DNA of 64,000 nucleotides from Sphingomonadales bacterium (GCA_017309275.1 JAFKLT010000035.1:1-64000), one strand, 5' to 3'. Counted from the stretch's first letter, positions 13,366-22,262 are shown. The notes: generated from the letters alone by a model not told the origin. Translations and numbers: made by a program.

Positions 13366-13939
13366 TGCGTTGGACGAAATGGTCGTCGCGGTGCGCGCCG
13401 ACACGGGTGCGTTCCGAACCGAGATCGCGGCATTGCGCGGCGAGCTGGAAGGATCGCTCGGCGCGGGCGCCGATGCGGCGGGCCGCGCGATCGAACGGGC
13501 GCTGACGCGCGCGGTCATGACCGGCAAGCTGGGGTTCGAGGATTTGAAGCGGCTGGCGCTGTCGGTGATGGCCGACATCGCGCGCGCGGCGATTTCGAAC
13601 GGGATCGCCGCGCTTGGCGGTGGGGGCGGTGGGGGCGGGCGAGGTGGTGGGCTGTTGGCGCTGGGCACGTCGATCGCGGCGGCGCTGTTCGGCGCGCCGG
13701 GCCGCGCGACCGGCGGACCGGTCAGCGCCGGGCGCGCCTATCGCGTCGGCGAGCGCGGGCCCGAATGGTTCGTGCCGACGTCGAGCGGGCGGGTCGAGAC
13801 GGGCGAGGGCGCGGCACGCTCGATCGCGATCACGGTCAACGTCCGGGGCGAGGCGGGCAGCGAGCCGCAGCGGCTGGCGCAGACGGGGCGGCAGATCGCG
13901 CGCGCGGTGCGGCGCGCGGTCGCGGCGGGAGAGGATTGA
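13358..13939 (+). CDS. GTA gp11-like short tail tape measure protein, 193 aa
   Basis: Sets tail length. It opens MNDALDEMVVAVRADTGAFR, the usual start of GTA tape measures. A glycine-rich stretch follows at about 87-98 (GGGGGGGGRGGG), then ATGGPVSAGRAYRVGERGPE, the conserved C-terminal motif of phage tape measures. At 193 residues it is close to RcGTA gp11 and implies a short tail. The stop overlaps the next start. Confidence 0.88.
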   Translation: MNDALDEMVVAVRADTGAFRTEIAALRGELEGSLGAGADAAGRAIERALTRAVMTGKLGFEDLKRLALSVMADIARAAISNGIAALGGGGGGGGRGGGLLALGTSIAAALFGAPGRATGGPVSAGRAYRVGERGPEWFVPTSSGRVETGEGAARSIAITVNVRGEAGSEPQRLAQTGRQIARAVRRAVAAGED

Positions 13940-16260
13940 TGGGCTGGGCACTGGCAAAGGCCGAGCCGCATCAGCGCCGGTCGTGGATCAAGCGTTTCGA
14001 TCCGCGGTTCTGGACGGTCAATTTTCCGCGACCGATGATGGCGAGCGTGGTGACGACGGGACCGCGCGCGATGCGGGTCGATGCCTTATTCTATAACAAA
14101 CAGGATCTGGCGGGGCTGATCTGGGAGGCCGAGGATCGCTGGGACCATCCGCTGCTCGCCTATGAGACCAGGCGCGATTTCCGGCACACGCAACTGTCGT
14201 TCCGCTGGCGGTCGGGCGGGCTGAAGCCGCTGAACGCGTTGCACGGCCCGACGCTGACGATCGAGGGGCGCGATGCCGCCGGGCATCCGCGCGCCTGGTA
14301 TGTCCGGCTGTGGAACTATGCCCAGGGGACGGGCGAGAATGCGGTGATCCGCCTGGATTTCGACGCGCTCGACGGCGGCTTCCTGTTGCCGGGCGAGGCC
14401 GACCGGGTGTGGGCGGGCGATATCGACCGGATGTTCGTCTCGCTCGCCCCGCCCGCCTATGACGGGACGGCGGGCGTGCTGGGCGCGCGCGTCGAGGCAT
14501 GGGCCGAGATCAGCGACATCGCCTGTACGGGATCGGGATCGGTGCTGGCGGTCGGCGACGCGGTGCTGCCCGAACATGGCCTGGGCATCGCGAGCGGCTA
14601 TGACGACAGCTATCACCTGACCCCCGCGCGGCTGGTGCGGCAGGCGGTGCAGCTCGGCTATCGCGGCGACGTCGTCCATTATGTCGGGATGAGCCATTAT
14701 ATGCGGGTCGAGGCGCTGGGCGGCGGCTTTTACGCCAGCCTGGCGGGCGGCGTGCTGAACGCGCCGTGCGACGCGTGGCATCGCGGGTTTGCGAGCGCGT
14801 GCAAGGCGGTCGGGCTGGGGGTGATCTGGTCGCTGTCGTACGAGTTTTTCGACGCCTATTGCTGGAACGACTGGAAACAGCGCGCGGCGGACGGGTCGCC
14901 CGCGCTGACCGGATGGGCGCCGCCGTCGGCGCTGTTGTCGCCCGCGCACGCGGGGGCGATGGGATATCTGCAACTGGTCGCGCGCAGCTTTGTCGCGATC
15001 GGCGTCGCGGCGGGACTGGCGCCGAAATTCCAGGTCGGCGAACCCTGGTGGTGGATCGCGCCGGGCGGGCGCATCTGCGCCTATGACGCCGCGACGACGG
15101 CGATGCTGGGCGGTGCGAGCGTGCCGATCGCGGACGTGCGCGGCGCGCTGGACGCGGCGCAGCGGGCGATGCTGGACGCGCTGGGCGCGCTGCTCGCGGC
15201 ATCGACCGCGGCGCTGGTCGCGGCGGTGCGGCACGAGGCGGGAGCGGCGGGGCTGGTCAGCCATCTGCTGGTGTTCCTGCCGACCGTGCTCGACGCCGCG
15301 GCGCCCGAGGTGCGGCGCGCGAACGTGCCGTCCGACTGGGCGGCGCCGGCGTTCGACGTGCTGCAGCTGGAGGATTATGACTGGGTGACCGGCGGACGCG
15401 CGGCGGAGACGGCGCGCGCGCGGACGCGGATGGCCGAACGGCTGGGCTATCCGGTGCGGGACCAGCATTATTTCGCGGGCTTCGTCCCGAGCGCGGAGGA
15501 GCGCGCGCAATGGTCGGCGATCGCCGATGCGGCGGATGCCGCGCGCGCGGAGGGCGTCGCGCGGGCCTTTGTCTGGGCGCTGCCGCAGGTCGCGCGCGAC
15601 GGCTTTGTGACATTTGACGGGGAGGATGTGGTGCAGGCTTTCGATACGGTCGATTTCCCGCTGTCGATCGGGCGCGAGGCGATGGTCGCGACCGAATTTT
15701 CGACGCAGATCGTCAGTTCGCCCTCCGGGCACGAACAGCGCGCGAGCGAATGGGCCGACGCGCGAATGCGGTACGACGCGGGGCCGGGGGTAAGGTCGGA
15801 GGCCGACGTGCGTGCGCTCGCCGATTTCTTTCGCGCGCGGCGCGGCGCGGCGCGGGCGTTCCGCTTTCGCGATCCGTTCGACCATGGATCGGCGGCCGAC
15901 GGCGGGGCGCCGGGGCCGCGCGACCAGTTGCTGGGCGTCGGCGACGGCAGCCGCCGGCAATTCGTGCTGGTCAAGCGCTATGGCGCCGGCGCCGCCGAAC
16001 AGGTGCGGCCGATCCGCCTGCCCGTGGGGGACAGCGTGCGCGTGTCGGTCGACGGGATCGAGACCGCGGCCTTTGCCGTGACGGGCAAGGGCGAGGTGCT
16101 GCTGGACGCCGCGCCCGCGGTGGGGGCCGCGGTGCGCGCGGGCTTTCTGTTCGACGTGCCGGTGCGCTTTGCCGAGGATCGGCTGGAGGTCAGCCGCGCG
16201 ACCTTTCTGGCGGGCGAGATCGCGGGCGTGCCGCTGGTCGAGGTGCGGGCGCCATGGTGA
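13939..16260 (+). CDS. GTA gp12-like DUF2460 protein with large N-terminal hydrolase-like domain, 773 aa
   Basis: ATG 13939 overlaps the tape measure stop. The C-terminal 210 residues (from about FDTVDFPLSIGREAMVATEF) form the DUF2460/TIGR02217 distal-tail module, which is the whole protein in RcGTA. The preceding 560 residues are an additional module. It starts RSWIKRFDPRFWTVNFPRPM and includes LGIASGYDDSYHLTPARLVR, GLGVIWSLSYEFFDAYCWND and FQVGEPWWWIAPGGRICAYD. That part reads like a TIM-barrel glycoside-hydrolase-type fold (inferred). The tail-tip protein downstream is correspondingly short. Confidence 0.8.
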   Translation: MGWALAKAEPHQRRSWIKRFDPRFWTVNFPRPMMASVVTTGPRAMRVDALFYNKQDLAGLIWEAEDRWDHPLLAYETRRDFRHTQLSFRWRSGGLKPLNALHGPTLTIEGRDAAGHPRAWYVRLWNYAQGTGENAVIRLDFDALDGGFLLPGEADRVWAGDIDRMFVSLAPPAYDGTAGVLGARVEAWAEISDIACTGSGSVLAVGDAVLPEHGLGIASGYDDSYHLTPARLVRQAVQLGYRGDVVHYVGMSHYMRVEALGGGFYASLAGGVLNAPCDAWHRGFASACKAVGLGVIWSLSYEFFDAYCWNDWKQRAADGSPALTGWAPPSALLSPAHAGAMGYLQLVARSFVAIGVAAGLAPKFQVGEPWWWIAPGGRICAYDAATTAMLGGASVPIADVRGALDAAQRAMLDALGALLAASTAALVAAVRHEAGAAGLVSHLLVFLPTVLDAAAPEVRRANVPSDWAAPAFDVLQLEDYDWVTGGRAAETARARTRMAERLGYPVRDQHYFAGFVPSAEERAQWSAIADAADAARAEGVARAFVWALPQVARDGFVTFDGEDVVQAFDTVDFPLSIGREAMVATEFSTQIVSSPSGHEQRASEWADARMRYDAGPGVRSEADVRALADFFRARRGAARAFRFRDPFDHGSAADGGAPGPRDQLLGVGDGSRRQFVLVKRYGAGAAEQVRPIRLPVGDSVRVSVDGIETAAFAVTGKGEVLLDAAPAVGAAVRAGFLFDVPVRFAEDRLEVSRATFLAGEIAGVPLVEVRAPW

Positions 16261-17114
16261 GTGAGATGGGAGCGAGCGGCTTGAGCGCGGCGCCGGGCTG
16301 GTTGCGTGAGGAGGTGGCGACGCTCGCCTGGTGCTGGCGCCTGTCGCGGCGCGACGGGGTGGTGGTCGGGCTGACCTCGCACGACCGCGACCTGGTGATC
16401 GACGGCGTCCCCTATCGCGCGGCGCCGGGAATGAAACCGTCGGCGATCGAGACGACCGACAGCCTGGAGGCGCAGACGATGGACCTGGAAGGCGCGATCA
16501 CCAGCGCGGCGATCGCGGCCGCCGATCTGGACGCGGGGCGCTGGGACGGCGCGGCGCTGAGCCTGTTCGTGACCGACTGGACCGCGCCCGGCGCGGCGCC
16601 GGTGACGGTCGCGCGCGGGACGCTCGGCGCGATCGAGCGGCGGGGCGGGGCGTTCGCGGCCGAGCTGCAGGGCGTGGCGCGGCTGCTCGACAAACCGGTG
16701 TGTCCGGCGACGTCGCCCTCGTGCCGCGCGACGCTGGGCGACCGGGCGTGCCGCGTCGACCTGGCGCCGCTGACGCACCGCGCGCGCGTCGTCGCGATCG
16801 CGGGGCGGGCGGTGACGCTGGAGCCGGGCACGGCGCCGGGGACGGCCTCGGGGGCGATGGCGTTCGGCGAGCTCCTGTGGCTGGACGGCGCCGCGTGCGG
16901 GCTGGCGAGCCCGGTGGTGGCGCAGGACGGCGCGGTGCTGATGCTCGCCGAAATGCCGCCCGCGCCGCCGGCGCTGCCCGCGCGGGTACGGCTGGTCGAG
17001 GGGTGCGACAAGCAGCTTGCGACGTGCCGGACGCGCTTTGCCAATGCGGTCAATTTTCGCGGCGAGGCGCATCTGCCGGGCAATGACCTGCTCACGCGCT
17101 ATCCGGGTGGATGA
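16254..17114 (+). CDS. GTA gp13-like DUF2163 tail protein, 286 aa
   Basis: ATG 16254 overlaps the previous stop by 7 bp; GTG 16257 and ATG 16266 are alternatives. DUF2163 features are TLAWCWRLSRRDGVVVGLTS HDRDL near the start and Cys pairs in KPVCPATSPSCRATLGDRAC. The C-terminal motif is CRTRFANAVNFRGEAHLPGN. In the RcGTA structure its counterpart forms part of the tail-tip hub with an iron-sulfur site; the conserved Cys are consistent with that. Confidence 0.88.
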   Translation: MVSEMGASGLSAAPGWLREEVATLAWCWRLSRRDGVVVGLTSHDRDLVIDGVPYRAAPGMKPSAIETTDSLEAQTMDLEGAITSAAIAAADLDAGRWDGAALSLFVTDWTAPGAAPVTVARGTLGAIERRGGAFAAELQGVARLLDKPVCPATSPSCRATLGDRACRVDLAPLTHRARVVAIAGRAVTLEPGTAPGTASGAMAFGELLWLDGAACGLASPVVAQDGAVLMLAEMPPAPPALPARVRLVEGCDKQLATCRTRFANAVNFRGEAHLPGNDLLTRYPGG

Positions 17115-17517
17115 CGCGGGCGCGCGCGCCTTTGCCGCGGCGCGGACGCTGCTGGGCGCGCCGTTCCGGATGCAGGGGCGCGACGCACCGACCGGGCTGG
17201 ACTGCGTCGGGCTGGTCGAGGCCGCCTATCGCATCGCGGGACGGCCGCTGATCGCGCCGCGCGGCTATCCGCTGCGCGGCTGGGGCGCGGCGCGGGTGGT
17301 CGGCGCGATCGAGGCGGCGGGCTTCGCGGCGATGTCCGACGCGCCGCGCGCGGGCGACGTCGCGCTGATCGCGCCGGGCGCGGGGCAATGGCACCTGGGG
17401 CTGATCGGCCCCGACCGGGTGATCCACGCCCACGCCGGGCTGCGCCGCGTGGTCGAGGCGCCGCTGGACGACCGATGGCGCCGCGCGGCGCGGTGGCGAC
17501 TGACAACATGGGGATAG
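17107..17517 (+). CDS. GTA gp14-like NlpC/P60 peptidase, 136 aa
   Basis: A cell-wall cysteine peptidase carried on the tail. GTG 17107 overlaps the previous gene by 8 bp. The nucleophile is C33 in GLDCVGLVEAAYR. The general base is H96 in GQWHLGLIGP, with a further polar residue in HAHAG (about 107-109). Length is normal for GTA peptidases. It is expected to cut peptidoglycan of recipient cells during DNA delivery. Confidence 0.9.
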   Translation: MDDAGARAFAAARTLLGAPFRMQGRDAPTGLDCVGLVEAAYRIAGRPLIAPRGYPLRGWGAARVVGAIEAAGFAAMSDAPRAGDVALIAPGAGQWHLGLIGPDRVIHAHAGLRRVVEAPLDDRWRRAARWRLTTWG

Positions 17518-17526
17518 GGGATTTCG

Positions 17527-19707
17527 ATGGCGACTCTGGTGCTTACGGTGGTCGGGGGGCTGGTCGGCGGCCCCGTCGGCGCGGCGATCGGCGCGTTCGC
17601 GGGCCAACAGATCGATGGCGCGATCTTCAAGCCCAAGGGGCGCGAAGGGCCGCGGCTGGCCGACCTGAAGGTGCAGGCGTCGACCTATGGCCAACAGATC
17701 CCAAAGCTGTTCGGGACGATACGCGTCGCGGGCAGCGTCATCTGGGCGACCGACCTGATCGAGCATCGCAACAAGCGCGGCGGCGGCAAGGGGCGGCCGT
17801 CGACGACCGAATACAGCTATACGGTGTCGCTCGCGGTCGCGCTGTCGGCGCGGCGGATCCGGGCGATCCGGCGCATCTGGGCCGATGGCAACCTGCTGCG
17901 CGGATCGAGCGGCAGCTTCAGCGAACGCTGCGCCTTTCGCTGGTACGACGGCGGCGAGGATCAGCCGGCGGACCCGCTGATCGCCTCCGCGGTCGGGCTG
18001 GCGTCGGCGAGCGGCTTTCGCGGGCTGGCCTATGCGGTGTTCGAGGAGCTGGAGCTGGCGAGCTTCGGCAACCGCATCCCGTCGCTGACCTTCGAGGTCG
18101 AGGCCGACCCCGGCGACGTCGATGCGGGGGACGTTGCGGAGCAGCTGCTGGGCGAGGGCGCGCGCTGTTCGGGGCGCTGGCCCTTTCGCGGCTATGCGGC
18201 GTCGGGCGACCGCGCGCGCGAAGCGCTGGCGCCGCTGTTCGAGGCCGACGCGGTGCGCCTGACGAGCGGACCCGACGGATGGGGGCTGGACGCGGACGCG
18301 CCCGCGCCGGTCGCGCTGGCGGACTTTAGCGAGGCGCATCGCCGCGCGGCGTCCGCCGACCGCATCGAACAGCGCCGCGCGCCGCTGTCGGCGCTGCCCG
18401 GCCTGATCCGGCTGCGCCACTACGACCCCGCGCGCGACTATCAGCTTGGCCAGCAGGCGGCAGGGGTCGCGGGCGGCGGCGTGCGCGAGGAACGGATCGA
18501 CCTGCCCGCCGTGCTCCCCGCCGATTCCGCGCGGGCGCTGGCGCAGGCGCTCGCCGCCGCGGCGGGCGACGGGCGCGAGACGATCGTTTGGCAAGCCGAC
18601 CTCGCGGCGCTGGCGCTGACGGTCGGCGGCGTGGTGACGCTGGCCGACGGAAGCGCGTGGCGTCTCGCGGCGCGAACGGTTCGCGACACCGGCGTCACGA
18701 TCGAATTGAATCGCTACCAGCCGATCGCCGCGTGCGTGGTCGGCGCCGATCCGGGGATGCCGGTGGCGGCGCCCGACTGGCCCGATGCGGAGGCGATGGT
18801 CCATCTGTTCGATCTGCCGGGCACCGATGGCACGCCCGCCGCGTCGCCGCGACTGGTCGTCGCCGCCGCGGGAAGCAACGACGGCTGGCGCGGGGCCGAC
18901 ATCTGGTTCCGACCCGCGGCGGAGATCGAACCGATCGCGCTGGGCATGGTGCGACCCGCCGCGGCGCTTGGGATGCTGAGCGCGCCGCTGGGGGCGGGCA
19001 GCCCCTGTCTGTTCGACACGATGAACGCGGTCGACGTCACGCTGGCCAATCCATCCATGTCGCTGGAATCGGTCGACGACATGGTGCTGCTGGGCGGCGC
19101 CAACCGCGCGATGCTGGGCGGCGAGCTGGTGCAGTTCGCGCACGCCGAGATGACGGCGCCGGGTAGGTGGCGGCTCTCGCGCCTGCTGCGCGGCCGCGGC
19201 GGAACGCTGGTGCCCGCGCTCCATGAGGCGGGGACGCCCTTCGTGCTGATCGACGATCCGGCGCTGCTGACCGTTCCGCCGGACATCGCCCGCCTGGCGG
19301 AGGGCGGAACGAGCGCGCTGCAATGGGCGGCGCGGGCGCGCACCGATATTGCCGAGATCGCGATCGGTCCGGCCGGCCGCGCGCTGTTGCCGCTGGCGCC
19401 GGTGCATGGCCGTCTGCGGACCGATGGCACGGGCGTCGCGGGCGGCGTGCATGTCGAATGGACACGGCGAAGCCGCGCCGACACCGGCTGGCGCGATCAT
19501 GTCGACCTGTCTGCCGGAGAGGCGCGCGAGGCGTGGCGCGTCGAGGCGGTGCCGGCCGTGCCCGGCCTCGCCGCGTGGGAAACCACCACGCCCCTGTTGC
19601 ATCTCGATGCGGCGACAATCGCCGCGCTGCCGCCCGGAACTGCATTGTCGATCCGGCAGGTCGGCGATTTCGCGCTGTCTCCGCCGCTGCTCTTGTCGTT
19701 GACCTGA
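17527..19707 (+). CDS. GTA gp15-like tail tip / host-contact protein, 726 aa
   Basis: It starts MATLVLTVVGGLVGGPVGAA, typical for gp15, followed by KVQASTYGQQIPKLFGTIRV and ATDLIEHRNKRGGGKGRPST (the phage-tail_3-type region). The rest is beta-rich with repeated domains to the C-terminal LSIRQVGDFALSPPLLLSLT. RcGTA gp15 is about 1300 residues and contains a TIM-barrel domain. Here the protein is little more than half that size and I cannot see that domain. ATG 17527 follows AGGGGATTTCG. Confidence 0.86.
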   Translation: MATLVLTVVGGLVGGPVGAAIGAFAGQQIDGAIFKPKGREGPRLADLKVQASTYGQQIPKLFGTIRVAGSVIWATDLIEHRNKRGGGKGRPSTTEYSYTVSLAVALSARRIRAIRRIWADGNLLRGSSGSFSERCAFRWYDGGEDQPADPLIASAVGLASASGFRGLAYAVFEELELASFGNRIPSLTFEVEADPGDVDAGDVAEQLLGEGARCSGRWPFRGYAASGDRAREALAPLFEADAVRLTSGPDGWGLDADAPAPVALADFSEAHRRAASADRIEQRRAPLSALPGLIRLRHYDPARDYQLGQQAAGVAGGGVREERIDLPAVLPADSARALAQALAAAAGDGRETIVWQADLAALALTVGGVVTLADGSAWRLAARTVRDTGVTIELNRYQPIAACVVGADPGMPVAAPDWPDAEAMVHLFDLPGTDGTPAASPRLVVAAAGSNDGWRGADIWFRPAAEIEPIALGMVRPAAALGMLSAPLGAGSPCLFDTMNAVDVTLANPSMSLESVDDMVLLGGANRAMLGGELVQFAHAEMTAPGRWRLSRLLRGRGGTLVPALHEAGTPFVLIDDPALLTVPPDIARLAEGGTSALQWAARARTDIAEIAIGPAGRALLPLAPVHGRLRTDGTGVAGGVHVEWTRRSRADTGWRDHVDLSAGEAREAWRVEAVPAVPGLAAWETTTPLLHLDAATIAALPPGTALSIRQVGDFALSPPLLLSLT

Positions 19708-19718
19708 AAGGATAAATT

Positions 19719-20171
19719 ATGAGCGATATGCCTTGTACCGCCCGATTCGCGCTGCCATTGCTGGCGACTGCGCAGGCGCAGAAGGAGGTTACGCACAATG
19801 AGGCGCTGACGCTGCTCGACGCGCTGGTCCATGCGGCGATCGAGGACGGGCCGCTGGCGTCGCCGCCCGCGGTTGCGGTTTCCGGGCAGTGCTGGCTGGT
19901 CGCTGCGGGCGCGGTCGATGCGTGGGCGGGACAGACCGGAAATCTGGCTATCCGGACCGAGGGCGGATGGCGGTTCGCGGCGCCGCGCCGGGGCATGCGG
20001 ATCGTGCGATTGTCGGATGGCGCGTGGCTGCGCTATGATGGCGGCGGCTGGGTGGTCCCGGGGGCGATTCCGACTCCCGCGGGAGGTGTGACAATAGATT
20101 CAGAAGCGCGGTCGACCATCGCTGCGCTGATTCTGGTTCTGAGGGCGCATGGTCTTCTGATTTCAGGCTGA
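19719..20171 (+). CDS. DUF2793 protein at the end of the GTA cluster, 150 aa
   Basis: DUF2793 features: TARFALPLLATAQAQKEVTH NEAL at the N-terminus, and the beta-rich GQTGNLAIRTEGGWRFAAPR GMRIV and SDGAWLRYDGGGWV repeats. ATG 19719 is 11 bp after the gp15 stop, with AAAGGA. Such proteins follow gp15 in sphingomonad clusters and are likely fibre or receptor-binding parts. The C-terminal helix (SEARSTIAALILVLRAHGLL) could mediate trimer assembly. A terminator follows. Confidence 0.82.
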   Translation: MSDMPCTARFALPLLATAQAQKEVTHNEALTLLDALVHAAIEDGPLASPPAVAVSGQCWLVAAGAVDAWAGQTGNLAIRTEGGWRFAAPRRGMRIVRLSDGAWLRYDGGGWVVPGAIPTPAGGVTIDSEARSTIAALILVLRAHGLLISG

Positions 20172-20183
20172 TTTTGCTATTAT

Positions 20184-20206
20184 TCGCACCAGAAGTGCGA
20201 CTTTTT
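20184..20206 (+). terminator. Terminator of the GTA cluster
   Basis: TCGCAC (20184-20189) pairs with GTGCGA (20195-20200) around CAGAA, followed by CTTTTT. It separates the last GTA gene from ompA-like transcription. Confidence 0.7.
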
Positions 20207-20301
20207 GGCAACAGATTGACGATTTGTTAGCTTGCACGGAACCAAAGCGACGAGTAGGACGTCTGACGAGACGTATATCTCAATTGAAAGGGGAATCTAC
20301 T

Positions 20302-21420
20302 ATGAGGAAGCTTGCCGTCGCTATGGCGTTGGCCTCCACTGCCCTGGCGTCGCCGGCTGTGGCGCGCGACAACTCCTGGTACGTTGGAGTTGGTGGCGGT
20401 GTGATGATCGTCGAAGATCTCGATCTCGACATCGGCACGACCAACAATGCCGGTTCGCTCGATCACCGCAAGGGCTACGACTTCGAAGGTACCGTCGGTT
20501 ACGACTTCGGTGGTTTCCGTGCAGAAGTCGAAGTGGGCTATAAGGAAGCCGACATCCGTCGTGGCACGTTCACGACCCCCGGCATTCCGCAGACCGTTGC
20601 GGGCACGGGTGCGCTTGCAACCGGTTCGGTTCCGCTGAACGGTGACACGAACGCGCTCAGCTTCATGGTCAACGGTCTGCTCGACTTCGGCGACGATGAC
20701 GGCCTTCAGGGCTTCGTCGGCGGCGGTGCGGGTGTGGCTCGCGTCTCGGTCGAACCGGTCTATGCCGGTGCGTTCCTCGACGATTCGGACACCGGTTTTG
20801 CATGGCAGGCGATTGCGGGTGTCCGCGCTCCCCTGACCAAGAACTGGGACGTCGGTCTGAAGTATCGCTTCTTCAACGCCAGCAACCTCGACCTGGTCGA
20901 CCAGCTTGGCCGCGACGTTTCGACGCGCTTCCGGTCGCACTCGATCCTGGGCACGCTGACCTACAACTTCGGTGGCGCAGAACCGCCGCCGCCGCCGGCC
21001 CCGCCGGCTCCGCCGCCGCCGCCGGCTCCTCCGCCGCCCCCGCCGCCGCCGCCGCCTGCGCCGGTTTGCGAGCCTGGGCCGTACATCGTGTACTTCGACT
21101 GGGATCAGTCAAACATCACGCCGGAAGCCGCAGCGACGCTGGACAACGCGATCAGCGCCTACAACCGTGGCTGCTCGGGTACGCAGGTTTGGCTCGCCGG
21201 TCACGCCGACCGCTCGGGTTCGGCCAAGTACAACGTCGGTCTCTCGGAACGCCGCAACACGGCAGTCCGCAGCTACATGACCGCTCGTGGTATCTCGGAC
21301 GGCTCGATCTCGGCCGAAGCGTTCGGCGAAAGCCGTCCGGCTGTTGCGACCGCCGACGGCGTCCGCAACGACCAGAACCGCCGCGTGGAAATCAAGTACG
21401 GTCCGGGTTCGGGCAACTAA
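20302..21420 (+). CDS. OmpA-family outer membrane protein with polyproline linker, 372 aa
   Basis: A signal peptide (residues 1-22, ending SPAVA-RD) is followed by an eight-strand beta barrel (about 25-224). A run of about 27 residues made almost only of Pro and Ala (228-254) comes next, then an OmpA peptidoglycan-binding domain (259-372; VYFDWDQSNITPEAAATLDN, LAGHADRSGSAKYNVGLSER, DQNRRVEIKYG). It anchors the outer membrane to peptidoglycan. Codon use favours GGT, CGT and TTC far more than neighbouring genes, the sign of very high expression. ATG 20302 follows AAAGGGGAA. A strong terminator follows. Confidence 0.94.
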   Translation: MRKLAVAMALASTALASPAVARDNSWYVGVGGGVMIVEDLDLDIGTTNNAGSLDHRKGYDFEGTVGYDFGGFRAEVEVGYKEADIRRGTFTTPGIPQTVAGTGALATGSVPLNGDTNALSFMVNGLLDFGDDDGLQGFVGGGAGVARVSVEPVYAGAFLDDSDTGFAWQAIAGVRAPLTKNWDVGLKYRFFNASNLDLVDQLGRDVSTRFRSHSILGTLTYNFGGAEPPPPPAPPAPPPPPAPPPPPPPPPPAPVCEPGPYIVYFDWDQSNITPEAAATLDNAISAYNRGCSGTQVWLAGHADRSGSAKYNVGLSERRNTAVRSYMTARGISDGSISAEAFGESRPAVATADGVRNDQNRRVEIKYGPGSGN

Positions 21421-21454
21421 GATTTCCAGCCCGGTTCGGGCTCGAACAAAAGAG

Positions 21455-21487
21455 GGGCGGTGCCGCAAGGCGCCGCCCTTTCTTTTT
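21455..21487 (+). terminator. Rho-independent terminator of the OmpA gene
   Basis: GGGCGGTGCC pairs with GGCGCCGCCC (one G-U) around loop GCAA, followed by TTTCTTTTT. Confidence 0.88.
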
Positions 21488-21663
21488 GGGGCATAGGCGC
21501 CGGGGGATGCGTTGCGGGCCTTCGGCTTTCGGGGCGGATTTCAGAGCGATTTCCGACGCCTGACGCCCACGGTCCGATGCCCGCGGGCCGACGCCCCGTG
21601 CCGCGGACCGATGCCGGGTCGCCGGACATCGCGGCGCGCTTTTTATTTGCGTCGAATGTAAAA

Positions 21664-21678
21664 TGTTATACCATAACA
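21664..21678. promoter_or_regulatory. Zur-like palindrome upstream of the ExbD/TolR gene
   Basis: TGTTATACCATAACA is an inverted repeat with a three-base centre and closely matches the Zur operator form TGTTATAATATAACA. It lies in an A/T-rich patch 96 bp before the exbD-type start, a plausible promoter position. Zinc control is inferred from the motif only. Confidence 0.45.
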
Positions 21679-21773
21679 ATGCGGATGAGGCTCTAGCCTG
21701 GGCGGAGTTTCGATCTGCGGTGCGGGGCCGGCGCCCGAGGAAGTTCGTGTCCCGCGAGACAGGGAGGCATCAG

Positions 21774-22211
21774 ATGCGCAAACGCCGCAGCCAATTTCAT
21801 CGCAGCATCTTTCGGGCGGATCCCAACGGCGATCCCGACATCAACACGACGCCGCTGATCGACGTGATGCTGGTCATGCTGGTGATGTTCATCATCACGA
21901 TCCCGCCGCCGACGCACAGCGTCGATGTCATGCTGCCGACCGGTACGCCGCCGGGCGAGGTGCTGGCCGAAAACCGCGTCACCATCGATACGAGCGACGT
22001 CATCCGCTGGAACGGCGAGCCCGTCGACCTAGCGCAGCTCGGCCAATTGGTGAAAGCGGCGGCGGACAGGCCCGATCAGGCGGTGCTGATGTTCGAGCCC
22101 GAAGCGCGGGCGCGCTATCTGCGCGTCGACGAAGCGATCGGCGCGATCCGCCGCAACGGCGGCAGCAAGCTCGCCTTTCCGGGCATCCACCAATATGGCG
22201 GCCTGATCTGA
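21774..22211 (+). CDS. ExbD/TolR family biopolymer transport protein, 145 aa
   Basis: Part of the proton-driven motor energising TonB-type transport. Single membrane anchor at about 28-44 with the conserved Asp30 in NTTPLIDVMLVMLVMFIITI. The periplasmic domain follows (VTIDTSDVIRWNGEPVDLAQ; DEAIGAIRRNGGSKLAFPGI). ATG 21774 follows GGGAGG; the longer frame upstream lacks support. No exbB or tonB is adjacent, so it must work with partners encoded elsewhere. The Zur-like site suggests a metal-uptake context. Confidence 0.9.
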   Translation: MRKRRSQFHRSIFRADPNGDPDINTTPLIDVMLVMLVMFIITIPPPTHSVDVMLPTGTPPGEVLAENRVTIDTSDVIRWNGEPVDLAQLGQLVKAAADRPDQAVLMFEPEARARYLRVDEAIGAIRRNGGSKLAFPGIHQYGGLI

Positions 22212-22262
22212 ATCAGGGGCGGGTGGCAGGCACGGGGTCGGCAAAGGGCGCTGCTCCCTTTG

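Larger units (their letters stand above)
5164..20171 (+). other. Gene-transfer-agent-like head-tail cluster
   Basis: The order matches the Rhodobacter capsulatus GTA: small and large terminase, portal, DUF6127-like gp3.5, prohead protease, capsid, connector, DUF3168, tail tube, two tail-assembly chaperones, short tape measure, DUF2460, DUF2163, NlpC/P60, tail tip, then DUF2793. Missing are lysis, integrase, replication and regulator genes, as expected of a GTA rather than a prophage. No gene equivalent to RcGTA g7 is present. Composition is very GC-rich throughout. Two insertions break the otherwise overlapping operon (7242-7541 and 12062-12400). Confidence 0.85.
21421..21773. other. Gap between ompA-type gene and exbD-type gene
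   Basis: It contains the ompA terminator (21455-21487), a Zur-like palindrome (21664-21678) and otherwise no gene that I can support. Confidence 0.6.

Noticed and set aside
5164..20171. Complete temperate prophage
   Set aside because: No integrase, repressor, replication, lysis genes or attachment repeats are visible, and the gene order is that of a GTA.
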